Origin: Clostridium tunisiense TJ
GTDB lineage: Bacteria; Bacillota; Clostridia; Clostridiales; Clostridiaceae
Direction of reading: 5' to 3'
Assembly: GCF_000300195.1 (NCBI RefSeq)
Contig: NZ_AMQH01000011.1
Location: 270,963-334,962 of the forward strand
Length of the DNA stretch: 64,000 nucleotides
Made by a program: the position numbers and the translations under genes. Below are positions 42,833 through 51,494 of this stretch, one piece after another; within the stretch, counting starts at the first letter, position 1; the number at the start of each line of letters is the position of its first letter. Below the pieces are notes generated by a model. It was not told where the DNA came from. It ran no database searches and saw only the letters and a program-made list of their open reading frames with translations.

Positions 42833-43084
42833 TTACCCTTTAAGACCCTTGGCCTGTCGCTCCATATTTTCTATGACAACATCATGAATATCTCCTAATG
42901 AAGCACAATATTCAAGAACTTCCCATGGAGTATTGGTATGGAAATGTATTTTTATCAGCTCTTCATCCCCAACTACAAGCAAACAATCACCTTCAAAGTT
43001 TTTTGATATATAATCATTTATTGCATCTTCTGAAAGATTTTCACCTTCAATTAATAGCTGCGTATCAAATCTGTACTCAATCAT
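42833..43084 (-). CDS. Stand-alone YloV/DAK-like C-terminal domain protein
   Basis: An 83-residue protein. IEYRFDTQLLIEGENLSEDAI, FEGDCLLVVGDEELIKIHFHTNTPWEVLEYCASLGDIHDVVIENM matches the repeat found near the C-terminus of YloV/FakA-type proteins (GDSLVVVGD...KVHVHTN). FakA is a fatty-acid kinase. Here the domain occurs alone, a form seen in clostridia under the name kinase-to-dihydroxyacetone-kinase. It lacks the DAK2 ATP-binding part, so it cannot be a kinase by itself. The start has AAAGGAGG 6-7 nt upstream. Confidence 0.82.
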   Translation of the reverse strand: MIEYRFDTQLLIEGENLSEDAINDYISKNFEGDCLLVVGDEELIKIHFHTNTPWEVLEYCASLGDIHDVVIENMERQAKGLKG

Positions 43085-43118
43085 AGCTAGCCTCCTTTTC
43101 TATGTTGCAAATTTCTAC

Positions 43119-43162
43119 TTATAAATTATTATAAGTAAAGCCTAACTTATAATAATTTATAA
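43119..43162. repeat. Long AT-rich perfect hairpin ahead of the DAK-like gene
   Basis: 18-bp perfect arms beginning TTATAAATTATTATAAGT, with an 8-nt centre. It lies ~35 bp upstream of the DAK-like start in its probable leader or promoter. Confidence 0.55.
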
Positions 43163-43198
43163 ATTTCTCTTAACTCATAAAAGTACAACATATTTACT

Positions 43199-43230
43199 CT
43201 TTATTATATTATTACTCAAATATAATAAAG
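43199..43230 (-). terminator. Terminator-like hairpin after the 43265 GNAT gene
   Basis: 12-bp perfect stem CTTTATTATATT / AATATAATAAAG, 8-nt loop, 35 bp past the stop. Confidence 0.55.
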
Positions 43231-43264
43231 ATAACTCTTACTCTCTAATAGAACATCATTCAAA

Positions 43265-44080
43265 TTATTTACTGCTTGAAAATTTATATTCAATAATTTT
43301 TCCACAGTCCTCATAACCAATACTTTTATATACTTTATTTGGAGCTGCTTTTCTACAATCAGCGTACAATACTGGCGTAAAGCCTTCCCTCAGCAAATCC
43401 TCTGTAATTCTATACATTAGAAACTTTGCATACCTTTTATTACGATGATTTCTGTCAGTAAAAACACCATCAGTCATGGCAATACTCCCATATTTATGTA
43501 CAGATGCCATGGCAACGAGGTTTTCCTCTTCATTTCTCCAAACATGAAAATCAGGTTTTGTGAGCTTTCGTTGTGCTGACTTTTTAGCTTGTTCAGGTGT
43601 AAGAAGTCCAAAGCCAAGTTCTTCCCAATTGTCTCTAGAAAACATAGTGAGAGATTCTAAATCCTTATCACTGGCTTTTGATAAACAACCAGAAACCAAT
43701 TCAGGCTTTATAAGTTTATGACAAACATATGAATTTTTAGGAACACTTGTCTTAAAAGGAACTCCTGAAATTCTTGAAACCTCTTCAAGTATTGACTCAA
43801 GATATTTTTCTTCTCCGTCTATATTAAGATTAGGATTAAGTACAAGTTTCTCACATATAATTTTCACAACCGCATCCTTTTCATCACCAGATAAATTATC
43901 TTTAATATAAATCCATAAAGGTGATGTTAGACGTTGTTGCCCAATAACTATATTTTTATCATTTGTTACAATAAAGGAATCCTTAATTGTACCTATAGCA
44001 TATAACATGCTAAAACGGATTAATTCCTGTTCAGTCATTAACTGCTTAAAATAGTTTTCTTGAGTTACTATATTTCTCAT
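43265..44080 (-). CDS. GNAT acetyltransferase with large N-terminal domain
   Basis: A 271-residue protein. The C-terminal ~110 residues are GNAT-like: FHVWRNEEENLVAMASVHKYGSIAMTDGVFTDRNHRNKRYAKFLMYRITEDLL, then VLYADCRKAAPNKVYKSIGYEDCGKI. The acetyl-CoA loop RNKRYA is close to the Q/RxxGxG/A consensus. The N-terminal ~150 residues are a separate domain seen in this clostridial family. Substrate unknown. The start has TTAGGGGA upstream. Confidence 0.82.
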   Translation of the reverse strand: MRNIVTQENYFKQLMTEQELIRFSMLYAIGTIKDSFIVTNDKNIVIGQQRLTSPLWIYIKDNLSGDEKDAVVKIICEKLVLNPNLNIDGEEKYLESILEEVSRISGVPFKTSVPKNSYVCHKLIKPELVSGCLSKASDKDLESLTMFSRDNWEELGFGLLTPEQAKKSAQRKLTKPDFHVWRNEEENLVAMASVHKYGSIAMTDGVFTDRNHRNKRYAKFLMYRITEDLLREGFTPVLYADCRKAAPNKVYKSIGYEDCGKIIEYKFSSSK

Positions 44081-44372
44081 TCCAAAATCCCCTAACTAGA
44101 TTTTTTTAAAACTCTATCATCTTCTTATTTCTTACATCACAAGGAATTACTTTTGACTCTATGATATCCCAATATCCATTCATTCTTAGCTCTTTGCAAT
44201 GCCATTAAATTTGAATTATTGCTAATTACTAACTTACCCTACTCATTTAATAAGCATAAGCTGATTTCCTACTGAATCTTGCTGATATTATTTTCTTTAC
44301 AACCATGCCATTAAAACAATTATCATAAAAAATTATTTAGGGTTTCTATTAATTTATGCTGTTATATTTAAA
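44081..44372. other. 292-bp gap with a possible gene fragment
   Basis: On the minus strand, near 44215-44140, a short frame reads NLMALQRAKNEWILGYHRV and ends SNSL before a stop. It has natural-looking codon content but no start or ribosome site. It may be the tail of a decayed gene. Nothing else is seen. Confidence 0.3.
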
Positions 44373-45275
44373 TTATATTTTTATCTCATAACAATCATTA
44401 GCTGTTACTGTTGTGAATCCTGAATGTTCATATAACAATAGAGCATTTTTATTTTCTGTTTCAACACTAAGACTAATTTTATCAATTCCACAACTTAATA
44501 AATAATCAATTGTTTTTGTTAATATTGCTCTTCCAATACCTTTTTTTCTATGGCTCTTAAGAACCGCCAAATCAGCAATACTTCCTTCATTATTATGTAT
44601 CTTTGCAGATACAATTCCTACTATAATATTGTTAACTTTACAAACAAAGTTACTACATTTAGGATTCTTTAAATTTGACTCATTATATGATTTTTCTTCT
44701 TCTTCTGTTGTCCCAAAAGCTTCCATACCTATTAAAACAATATCATTTAAATCATCAAGTGAAGCCTTACTCAAGACAACATCAGTATATTCCGAATAGT
44801 CTCCTTTGTAATATTGTTTATTAAAATTCATTATATATGTTGAATATTGCTCCTTCCCACCTACACACTTAACAAATTCACCAATACTATATGCTCCTCT
44901 TTCATTTATAAACTTTAAACTACCTATATTTAACTCCTTACATTTACATTTTACGCTCTGAAAAAATTCTGCAAAATTTTCTTTACTTCTATGCTCTGGA
45001 TGAATTGTCCCCCATGCATAATACGTTCCTGTATTATACCCTGGAGTTATGCCGAAATATGCAATTACATTTTCTTCATTATAAAATAAAAATTTAGTAA
45101 TATCTTTTCTTTCTCCATCAAAATAAAACTTTAAATCTGTATTATCTTTTTTATTGCATATGTCAACTAGCTTCTTAATATCATTAAAGTTATTTTCACT
45201 TAATCCTTCTTCTGTAACTATTTGGTTTTTGTAATTTATCTTTAACAAACAATATTCCCCCCAGTGTTCATTCAT
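44373..45275 (-). CDS. GNAT acetyltransferase with N-terminal domain
   Basis: About 300 residues. The C-terminal half is a clear GNAT domain: VVLSKASLDDLNDIVLIGMEAF, CKVNNIIVGIVSAKIHNNEGSIADLAVLKSHRKKGIGRAILTKTIDYL (loop HRKKGIG) and SVETENKNALLLYEHSGFTTV. The N-terminal half (WGEYCLLKINYKNQIV to KEQYSTYIMNF) is a second, diverged GNAT-like fold. The start was moved to the ATG overlapping the end of the VOC gene by 8 bp, 7 nt after GGTG, so the two are coupled. Confidence 0.86.
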   Translation of the reverse strand: MNEHWGEYCLLKINYKNQIVTEEGLSENNFNDIKKLVDICNKKDNTDLKFYFDGERKDITKFLFYNEENVIAYFGITPGYNTGTYYAWGTIHPEHRSKENFAEFFQSVKCKCKELNIGSLKFINERGAYSIGEFVKCVGGKEQYSTYIMNFNKQYYKGDYSEYTDVVLSKASLDDLNDIVLIGMEAFGTTEEEEKSYNESNLKNPKCSNFVCKVNNIIVGIVSAKIHNNEGSIADLAVLKSHRKKGIGRAILTKTIDYLLSCGIDKISLSVETENKNALLLYEHSGFTTVTANDCYEIKI

Positions 45276-45723
45276 CAAATTCACCAACTTCTGGATAATA
45301 GTCACCAGTAACCTCTATAATATTTCCATCTGGATCAGTTAATTGAAAATAATAGTATGGACTTGTATTGCAGACATACTTAATTTTAGTTATATTATCA
45401 GTAATATTTAATTCCTTGACACGGTTATATTCTTCTCTTAAATTTTCATCCCAGAAATTTAAGACAAACTTACGGGAATTTGGTAAAGTAGAAATTGTCT
45501 TCAAATCATCAAAGTACTCTAAATATTCTCCCTTATGTATTACTTTATCTGGATTTTCCGAATCAAAATAGCCATTCATAAGAGCTATACATTTCCCCTC
45601 AAAATCAAACATTGCAAATCTATCCATGTTTTTCTTGGTAACAGGCATCTGAAGTAACTTCTCATAAAATATAATTGACTTCTGAAAGTCCCTAACTATT
45701 AAATAAATAGAACCTAAATGCAT
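45268..45723 (-). CDS. VOC-family (glyoxalase-fold) protein
   Basis: A 151-residue VOC protein: MHLGSIYLIVRDFQKSIIFYEKLLQMPV at the start and YYYFQLTDPDGNIIEVTGDYYPE near the end. The N-terminal histidine (HLGS) and the C-terminal glutamate (IIEV) are likely metal ligands. It may bind or detoxify a small molecule. It is translationally coupled to the following GNAT gene. Confidence 0.85.
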   Translation of the reverse strand: MHLGSIYLIVRDFQKSIIFYEKLLQMPVTKKNMDRFAMFDFEGKCIALMNGYFDSENPDKVIHKGEYLEYFDDLKTISTLPNSRKFVLNFWDENLREEYNRVKELNITDNITKIKYVCNTSPYYYFQLTDPDGNIIEVTGDYYPEVGEFDE

Positions 45724-45817
45724 TTAATTCCTCCTATTAGTAGAATATTCTAGATTAACTTTCCTTCGTAAAATAGTTTTCTTTTGCCATTATATATCTC
45801 ACCCTAAAGTTCTATAA

Positions 45818-46255
45818 TCATATCTCTTTTAAAAACTCTAATGTTTTCTTATGTAAAAATGGCTGAATCAAAGGATAAGTTAAATTATCTGGCATATGAT
45901 GAAATAATTTAACTTCACTTACTTCATAATGAAGTTCACTATCTAATGCTTGTACTTCTGCGTAGAATAGCTGTCCAAATGAATCAGTATAATGAATATT
46001 TTCATCTGTTTCTACAGAGTAGATGCATATTGGAGTTAATTTAAAATTCATTGCTCCTGTTTCCTCAAATAATTCCCTTGATGCAGCATCATTGATAGTT
46101 TCATTTCCCTCCCTATGTCCCCCTGGGATTTCCCAAGTATTCCTATTCTTATGCCTTACATAAATCCATTGTCCATTAAATTTTGTCATTATCACAGCAA
46201 ATTTTAATTTACTATCTTCTATAGTATTTAATTCATAAAAGTTTACTTTAAACAC
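45818..46255 (-). CDS. Nudix hydrolase
   Basis: A 145-residue hydrolase. FAVIMTKFNGQWIYVRHKNRNTWEIPGGHREGNETINDAASRELFEETGAMNF gives a full Nudix box (GGHREGNETINDAASRELFEETGA). The form resembles 8-oxo-dGTP or dATP pyrophosphohydrolase groups, but the substrate cannot be assigned. The start is GTG, 6 nt after GAGGTG. Confidence 0.88.
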   Translation of the reverse strand: MFKVNFYELNTIEDSKLKFAVIMTKFNGQWIYVRHKNRNTWEIPGGHREGNETINDAASRELFEETGAMNFKLTPICIYSVETDENIHYTDSFGQLFYAEVQALDSELHYEVSEVKLFHHMPDNLTYPLIQPFLHKKTLEFLKEI

Positions 46256-46330
46256 TCACCACACCTCACATTGCTAAATCAACATATAATCACGCTCTGA
46301 CATTACTGAACTTTAAATCTACTCATTTAA

Positions 46331-46984
46331 TCAATTATGCAAATTGGACTTTGTCTCTTTTACTGGGGGTTTCCATAACGGTGCATCTATAAATGTAGTC
46401 TCTTTTACATTTGGAAGAATATCATATATTGAACAATTTATTTGTTTTTCTATATATTCTTTCATTTCAAATGTTGCATTCCAGCGTTCCACAGTAAATG
46501 GAAATGTTCCATAGCGCCTTGTCGTATTAACAAACCGCTTTTCCAACATACAAAAACCTTGAGCATCTGCAATTGAATCACAAACAATTAACAATTTATC
46601 GTAGTCATCATAAGCTATGTCATTTAAATACTTTCTTACAAATTCACCTTCTTCCTCACTCATATCATTTCCCCCTATTTCTTTGTCAATATCAGGAACT
46701 GGAAATGAATGTGTCAAACAAATTCTAGCTGCTTCATCCCAACCTTTTTCCATCATAAATTTATATCCGTCAAAACTATGTCTTCTTGCACTTACTCCAT
46801 ATCTTCTACCTATATCATGAAGTAGTCCTAACACATATGCTTTGTCTGGGTTAAGATTACTAAATTTTTCAGCAATGATTTGGGCTGCTAATCCTACATT
46901 AATGGAATGTTTTATCCATGGTCCTTGGTTTAATTGTCCTGCTATTTCTAGTTCTCTCTCAGCCATTTTTCTACTTGGAAACAT
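46331..46984 (-). CDS. HD-domain phosphohydrolase
   Basis: A 217-residue protein with HD motif KAYVLGLLHDIGRRYGVSARRHSFDGYKFM (~45-75). The upstream histidine is in WIKHSINVGLAAQIIA and the later aspartate in KLLIVCDSIADAQGFC. This arrangement is of the YedJ/nucleotidase-like HD superfamily acting on phosphate esters. The start has GGAGGG 5 nt upstream. It lies between a Nudix gene and a GNAT gene. Confidence 0.87.
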   Translation of the reverse strand: MFPSRKMAERELEIAGQLNQGPWIKHSINVGLAAQIIAEKFSNLNPDKAYVLGLLHDIGRRYGVSARRHSFDGYKFMMEKGWDEAARICLTHSFPVPDIDKEIGGNDMSEEEGEFVRKYLNDIAYDDYDKLLIVCDSIADAQGFCMLEKRFVNTTRRYGTFPFTVERWNATFEMKEYIEKQINCSIYDILPNVKETTFIDAPLWKPPVKETKSNLHN

Positions 46985-47056
46985 ATTACCCTCCTATATG
47001 TATAGTCTAATTTATTACTTGTAAGTCTGATGTTTAGTTACTCAAATATATTTATT

Positions 47057-47632
47057 TTATTTAGATAATCTACTTTCTAGATACCTATCTTTTGTTAATC
47101 CAAAATATATCTCATCGTAATATCTACCATTTGTATAAATATTTTGTTTTAAAATCCCTTCTTGTTCACATCCAAGTTTTTTATGCATTTTAATAGAGGC
47201 TTCATTTCCCTCTAAAACACTTATAGAATACTTATTTAACCTTCTTTCCATAAATGCGTATTTCAAAAGCAGTTCCACAGCACTTGTTCCATAGCCTTTC
47301 CCCCTATATTCCCTAGCAACTTTAAGTCCAATTCCAAAAGTCCCATTTCTGTCATCATCTAATAATATGTTTATTCTTCCAACATGTACTCCTTCTAAGG
47401 TTTCTATAGCAAAAAATGTTCTACCATTGCTGCTTGAAAAATCTGCAATTCTTTCAGAAGACTTCTTCGAATCAGAGATTACCGGAGGAAGTTCAATCAT
47501 ATAATCTACTAATCGTCCTGCTATACTGTCAAAATTAGTATAATAATCCCATTCCCAATCTTCCTCTCTCCAAGCTCTAAGTCTAATTGAATCCTTTTGC
47601 CAATAATAGTTATCGTATACTATTTCTCTCAT
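47057..47632 (-). CDS. GNAT acetyltransferase (RimJ/RimL/SpeG-like)
   Basis: A 191-residue acetyltransferase: DSIRLRAWREEDWEWDYYTNFD at the start, TFGIGLKVAREYRGKGYGTSAVELLLKYAFMERRLNKYSISVLEGNEASIKMHKKLGCEQEGIL in the core. The acetyl-CoA loop is REYRGKGYGT. The final QNIYTNGRYYDEIYFGLTKDRY is typical of the SpeG/RimL group. Substrate unknown. The start has GAGGGAGA 7 nt upstream. Confidence 0.89.
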   Translation of the reverse strand: MREIVYDNYYWQKDSIRLRAWREEDWEWDYYTNFDSIAGRLVDYMIELPPVISDSKKSSERIADFSSSNGRTFFAIETLEGVHVGRINILLDDDRNGTFGIGLKVAREYRGKGYGTSAVELLLKYAFMERRLNKYSISVLEGNEASIKMHKKLGCEQEGILKQNIYTNGRYYDEIYFGLTKDRYLESRLSK

Positions 47633-47654
47633 AAAATATCTCCCTCTATTTCTT

Positions 47655-48362
47655 CTATTTTAAAAACTCTAATGTCCTCTTTTGTAAAAATGGCTTAGTT
47701 GCTATATTCATAAGTTCACATATATTATTAATAATATACTTTGGCATATATTCATTTATATCCCACCCTTGTCCATTACTTAACCAAACAGAACTTAGAC
47801 CAACATCAATTGCTCCTTTTATATCACACTGTGGGTTGTCTCCAACAAACAATGTGGCTTTACTATTTGAGTTGGCTCTAGATAAAGCAAGATGGAATAT
47901 TTCAGGGTTAGGCTTTCTAACATCAACTTCTTCAGAAATAATGATAGTTTTCATATACTTTCTTAAATCCAATTTATCAATTTTTCTATTTTGAAAATCA
48001 GAATGACCATTTGTTACAATCCCCATTTTTACATTTTCTTGTATGAGAAAATCTAAAACTTTATATACATTCGCCATAGGTTCTGCACATTTTGGAAACT
48101 CCTTATTCCAAAAATCAACTAATTCTTTTAAATTAGGTTTATATTTCCACGAAATTCTGCTTTGTAATTCCGTGAACATTTCTTCTCGTGGTCTATACCC
48201 TTGCCAATCAATTTGAAAAAAAACTTCTTTCATAATTAGTTTACTATCATAGGTCAACGCATGAGAATATTCAAATATAAAAAGATCAATAAAGTTGCAC
48301 AATGACTTATTTCTATCATGTAATGTATCATCTAAGTCAAAAAGTATGGTATCAAAAATCAT
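47655..48362 (-). CDS. HAD-superfamily hydrolase (YjjG/subfamily IA)
   Basis: About 235 residues. Motif I is TILFDLDDTLHDRNKS, motif II IVTNGHSDFQNRK, motif III KPNPEIFHLAL and motif IV VGDNPQCDIKGAIDVG. This fits the YjjG-like nucleotidase/phosphatase group. The start was set at the ATG of MIFDTI, giving the usual length; a TTG-initiated extension upstream runs through the remnant of another gene. A GGTG lies 8 nt before the chosen ATG. Confidence 0.88.
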   Translation of the reverse strand: MIFDTILFDLDDTLHDRNKSLCNFIDLFIFEYSHALTYDSKLIMKEVFFQIDWQGYRPREEMFTELQSRISWKYKPNLKELVDFWNKEFPKCAEPMANVYKVLDFLIQENVKMGIVTNGHSDFQNRKIDKLDLRKYMKTIIISEEVDVRKPNPEIFHLALSRANSNSKATLFVGDNPQCDIKGAIDVGLSSVWLSNGQGWDINEYMPKYIINNICELMNIATKPFLQKRTLEFLK

Positions 48363-48479
48363 ATGTTTTACACCAATCTTTCTTATCTTCTTTGGGTAGT
48401 TTTTCCCAACTAGGATGCCAAACCTCAACATCAAAATGAACCAGTGGCAGAATTAATTAAACTACTATTTAATCTTTTT

Positions 48480-48771
48480 CTATATATTTTTAAGAAAATA
48501 CATAGAAGGAATTAAGGTAAATATAAACTCCATAGTAAAGCCAATAACTAACCATAACTTTAAACTTGAAGTCCATGGCCAGATGATTTGGATTATAACT
48601 CTGGACAACCATAATCATCATGGAACAGAACACTATATCATAATAACTATCACTAATACCATGGCTTTTTAAATATTCAACCATTTATGGGAAAAATAAA
48701 CCTTTAGCTTTATCTAACGCATCAATAATACCCACCTCAAGTGGCACTAATGAGTAGATACTACTAGTCAT
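48480..48771 (-). pseudogene. Broken small membrane-protein gene
   Basis: The ATG at 48771 overlaps the stop of the 48768 gene (ATGA). The frame reads MTSSIYSLVPLEVGIIDALD...GLFFP, then TAA, and at once continues in the same frame with MVEYLKSHGISDSYYDIVFC. After SMMI a one-base shift leads to SRVIIQIIWPWTSSLKLWLV, a hydrophobic segment, then TLIPSMYFLKNI and TAG at 48480. One nonsense change and one frameshift in an otherwise gene-like ~95-codon stretch argue for a recent pseudogene, formerly coupled to the upstream unknown protein. Confidence 0.5.
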
Positions 48772-49835
48772 TCATTATTATTCTGATTCCCATTATTCCA
48801 TTTTGCCCTTGTCCTCATCTTTTTCAAATCAACTAATGCAGAATATTGATACTTTTTACACCAATTACAAAATATTGACTTAGGTGATAGTATTATTTTT
48901 GTAATCATTGAATTTGGAACACTTACCCATCCCCTATTCGGTATTAAAGAAATGTCAAGAAAATCCCCTTTTTGTTTCACCTGATATATTCCTTTAATAT
49001 GTCCCATTTCTTCAGATGGATTAATAGAAAACTCACCAGTCTGATCACCAATCACAAATACTGGGGTAAAATTTATCACAACCTTTTTATCTTGTACTAC
49101 TTCTATTATAGACAAACCTATGCCCTTATCTGTTTCAACAAATTTATATTTAATCCCCTGGTCAATATATTGCATCTGCTCATCTAACTCTATTTCTTTC
49201 ACTTGCATATCAATTGGAATGAATTCTATGATCTGACTTTCCATGGTATATCTAGAATAGTAGCGCATCTGTCCATTCATAGGAACTGGAATTGGAAAAG
49301 CATCTAATTTCAAGGCTGTGTCATCAATGCAAACATCTACAATAGTTTTTTTTCTTCTAATAAAATCAAAGTTATATAGGAAAAATATAGGAAGGCATGA
49401 TGGTCTTTTACTTCCTAACCCAATGGGTGCCAATATATTCATGGGAGTACTTTTCTTCTTAGTCTTTTCCTTTATATATACATGAACCCTTCGTTTTTCT
49501 AAATCCTGAAAATCAAAGGAAATTTCTACACATCCATCCACTTTTTCAAAAACAATATTTTGCATATCCGTTTGTATATGCTTATTTAATCCTTTTTCCG
49601 CGACATCGCACTGCTCATTTGGATCAAATTTTAGTGACATGTCGTCATACATATCTACATATCCATCATTTCGATATGCTAATACCCGAAATCCCGTCCC
49701 TACTTCATTGCCATTTAGATATTGTAACTCAAGGCCTCTATATATTGAATCTGGCTTTTTCTCAAAGTTTATTAAAGCTAATTTTTCCATTGGTGCATAC
49801 TTTATTCCAAAGGGTAGTATTGTTTTCACTTTCAC
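48768..49835 (-). CDS. Uncharacterised 355-residue protein
   Basis: Not recognised. It is beta-rich with no signal peptide or membrane helix. Landmarks are KTILPFGIKYAPMEKLALINF, YRGLELQYLNGNEVGTGFRVLAYRNDGYVDMYDD, SFDFQDLEKRRVHVYIKEK and, near the C-terminus, a CNWCKKYQYSALVDLKKMR segment with a CxxC pair. The composition suggests two related beta-barrel halves (AttH/lipocalin-like), which is only an impression. The start was set at GTG 6 nt after GGAGG; the longer ATG frame lacks a site. It ends overlapping the broken membrane gene. Confidence 0.65.
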   Translation of the reverse strand: MKVKTILPFGIKYAPMEKLALINFEKKPDSIYRGLELQYLNGNEVGTGFRVLAYRNDGYVDMYDDMSLKFDPNEQCDVAEKGLNKHIQTDMQNIVFEKVDGCVEISFDFQDLEKRRVHVYIKEKTKKKSTPMNILAPIGLGSKRPSCLPIFFLYNFDFIRRKKTIVDVCIDDTALKLDAFPIPVPMNGQMRYYSRYTMESQIIEFIPIDMQVKEIELDEQMQYIDQGIKYKFVETDKGIGLSIIEVVQDKKVVINFTPVFVIGDQTGEFSINPSEEMGHIKGIYQVKQKGDFLDISLIPNRGWVSVPNSMITKIILSPKSIFCNWCKKYQYSALVDLKKMRTRAKWNNGNQNNNE

Positions 49836-50050
49836 TCCACACCTCCTAAACATCTCCACATTACCCACATTTAAGAAAAGCTATCTTACTACGGCTAAAT
49901 ACAGTCCTACCTTTAAACATCAACTTCTCTGTTTTCTCAGTTTTTCTCTGTAAACGGTAATTACTTGGTTATACTTACAGTTATTTACCGCTTAGTTTGA
50001 TAAGTCTTACATTATTTAAATTTTAAAAATTACGTGGTCTTTTATTTGAA

Positions 50051-50239
50051 TTACGTCTTATCTACATTAGAATACTTTTTATTGGACGCAATTATAATTA
50101 ACAAAAACCCTATACCTGAAAGAATACCCCCAACAATATTTGTCCAAAGATTAAACCACATTGAACAGCCTATTAATACCATAGTGATACCTACTGCAAA
50201 GATTTTTTTATGCGACATTGCTTTTATTTCATTTAACAT
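50051..50239 (-). CDS. Small two-helix membrane protein
   Basis: Not recognised. About 62 residues from the ATG 8 nt after GAGG. Two hydrophobic helices (KIFAVGITMVLIGCSMWFNLW and NIVGGILSGIGFLLIIIAS) are separated by a short loop, with a charged C-terminus (NKKYSNVDKT). It follows the tandem acetyltransferase gene by 30 bp and is probably on the same transcript. Confidence 0.6.
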   Translation of the reverse strand: MLNEIKAMSHKKIFAVGITMVLIGCSMWFNLWTNIVGGILSGIGFLLIIIASNKKYSNVDKT

Positions 50240-50269
50240 ATATATTTTTCCTCTCTTTTCGTTCATCTC

Positions 50270-51451
50270 CTAATCCCATTGACCTGGAAATCTTAGTTTT
50301 TTTAGCTTAGGAAACTTTTTACTATATTCCTCAACTTCTTCCTTTGGAAGGTTTTCAAAAACTTCAGATTCATAGAATTTTCCTTTTATACCTTTCATAC
50401 TTCCTTCCCATAACTCAATACCCATAAAGGCGTCAAAGTTCCTCCCCTCAGCAGATGTGATATTAAAATTATCACAGGTTTTAAATCCTATTCGAGGGTA
50501 ATAGTCTGGTTCTCCAAAAATTATAATACCTTTATAGCCTTTATTTTTAGCTATGTCCATGGTTTCCCTTAATAGTAGTTCTCCAACCCCACAGCCTTGC
50601 CATTTAGGCTCTACGCAAAGAGGTCCAAAAGTTACAACTTCATGTGTATCTTCACCATCAACAACTTTTGCCTTGGAATACATTATATATCCAATTATCT
50701 CTCCATCCTTTACTGCTATTCTACTTAACTCTGGTAGAAAATCTTTATCTTGTCTCATTTTATGCACAAGGTAATGCTCGTCACATCCAAGATGATGATT
50801 GTTCCAAAATGCATGCTGAGTCATAAGTTCTACCTTGTACCAATCATCCTCAGTTTCCATTCTAGTTTCTACTTCTTCACGGCTTAACCTTTTCTTTTTC
50901 TTTGGAAACCATCCAAATTCTAATCTTACTTCTTTTCTTTGTAAATCATTGTTTTTGTAGCAGCAAGTATCCATACCAATAAGAGTAAATCCCTCATGCT
51001 GATAAAAATCTATGGCATTAACATTACAAGATTGTGTTTCTAGTATAATAGCTCTACGGCGCTGTCTTCTTGCTTGTTCCTTTGCCATCTCAATTAAAGC
51101 ATGTCCTATTCCTTGCTTTTGATAATTTTCTGCTACCCAAAGTTCTGTAATTCTTAACCTATTAGACCATAACTCTTGATCTGTCTCCATAGCTGCAACT
51201 AGCTCATCATTTACTAACACTCCCCAAGCATATGCATTTTCCCAATGATCTTCATATAACTTATCTGGATAATTATATTCTTCTGGGGTATGAGTTACTG
51301 GCTCTGCAAAGTCTTTCTTTTCTATGTCAATAGCAAAACCTTTGCCTGTTTTATTTACTATAACATCATAATACTTATCTGTAGTGTACCTTATAGGAAT
51401 TATAGTTCCCTTCCATTTTTCCTTTGATAAATGTATAATTTCGTACTCCAT
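50270..51451 (-). CDS. Two-domain acetyltransferase: streptothricin-acetyltransferase-like plus YhbS-like
   Basis: About 393 residues. The N-terminal half has SNRLRITELWVAENYQKQGIGHALIEMAKEQ and ETQSCNVNAIDFYQHEGFTLIGMDTCCYKNND, the pattern of streptothricin/SatA-type N-acetyltransferases. The C-terminal half (from WYKVELMTQHAFWNN) has VVTFGPLCVEPKWQGCGVGELLLRETMDIA and GEPDYYPRIGFK, a YhbS/COG3153-like GNAT. Both loops (YQKQGIG, WQGCGVG) look functional. The linker EVRLEFGWFPKKKKRLSREEVE joins them without a stop. The start was set at ATG 9 nt after GAGGGG. Resistance activity is inference. Confidence 0.85.
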   Translation of the reverse strand: MEYEIIHLSKEKWKGTIIPIRYTTDKYYDVIVNKTGKGFAIDIEKKDFAEPVTHTPEEYNYPDKLYEDHWENAYAWGVLVNDELVAAMETDQELWSNRLRITELWVAENYQKQGIGHALIEMAKEQARRQRRRAIILETQSCNVNAIDFYQHEGFTLIGMDTCCYKNNDLQRKEVRLEFGWFPKKKKRLSREEVETRMETEDDWYKVELMTQHAFWNNHHLGCDEHYLVHKMRQDKDFLPELSRIAVKDGEIIGYIMYSKAKVVDGEDTHEVVTFGPLCVEPKWQGCGVGELLLRETMDIAKNKGYKGIIIFGEPDYYPRIGFKTCDNFNITSAEGRNFDAFMGIELWEGSMKGIKGKFYESEVFENLPKEEVEEYSKKFPKLKKLRFPGQWD

Positions 51452-51494
51452 AATCTTAATCCCCTCATTTCTATATTGCTTATTTCCTACTAAT

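Noticed and set aside
48490..48684. Independent 64-residue protein MVEYLKSHG...
   Set aside because: It lacks a ribosome site and continues in frame from an upstream start across a stop. The natural C-terminus lies in another frame, so it is part of a pseudogene.
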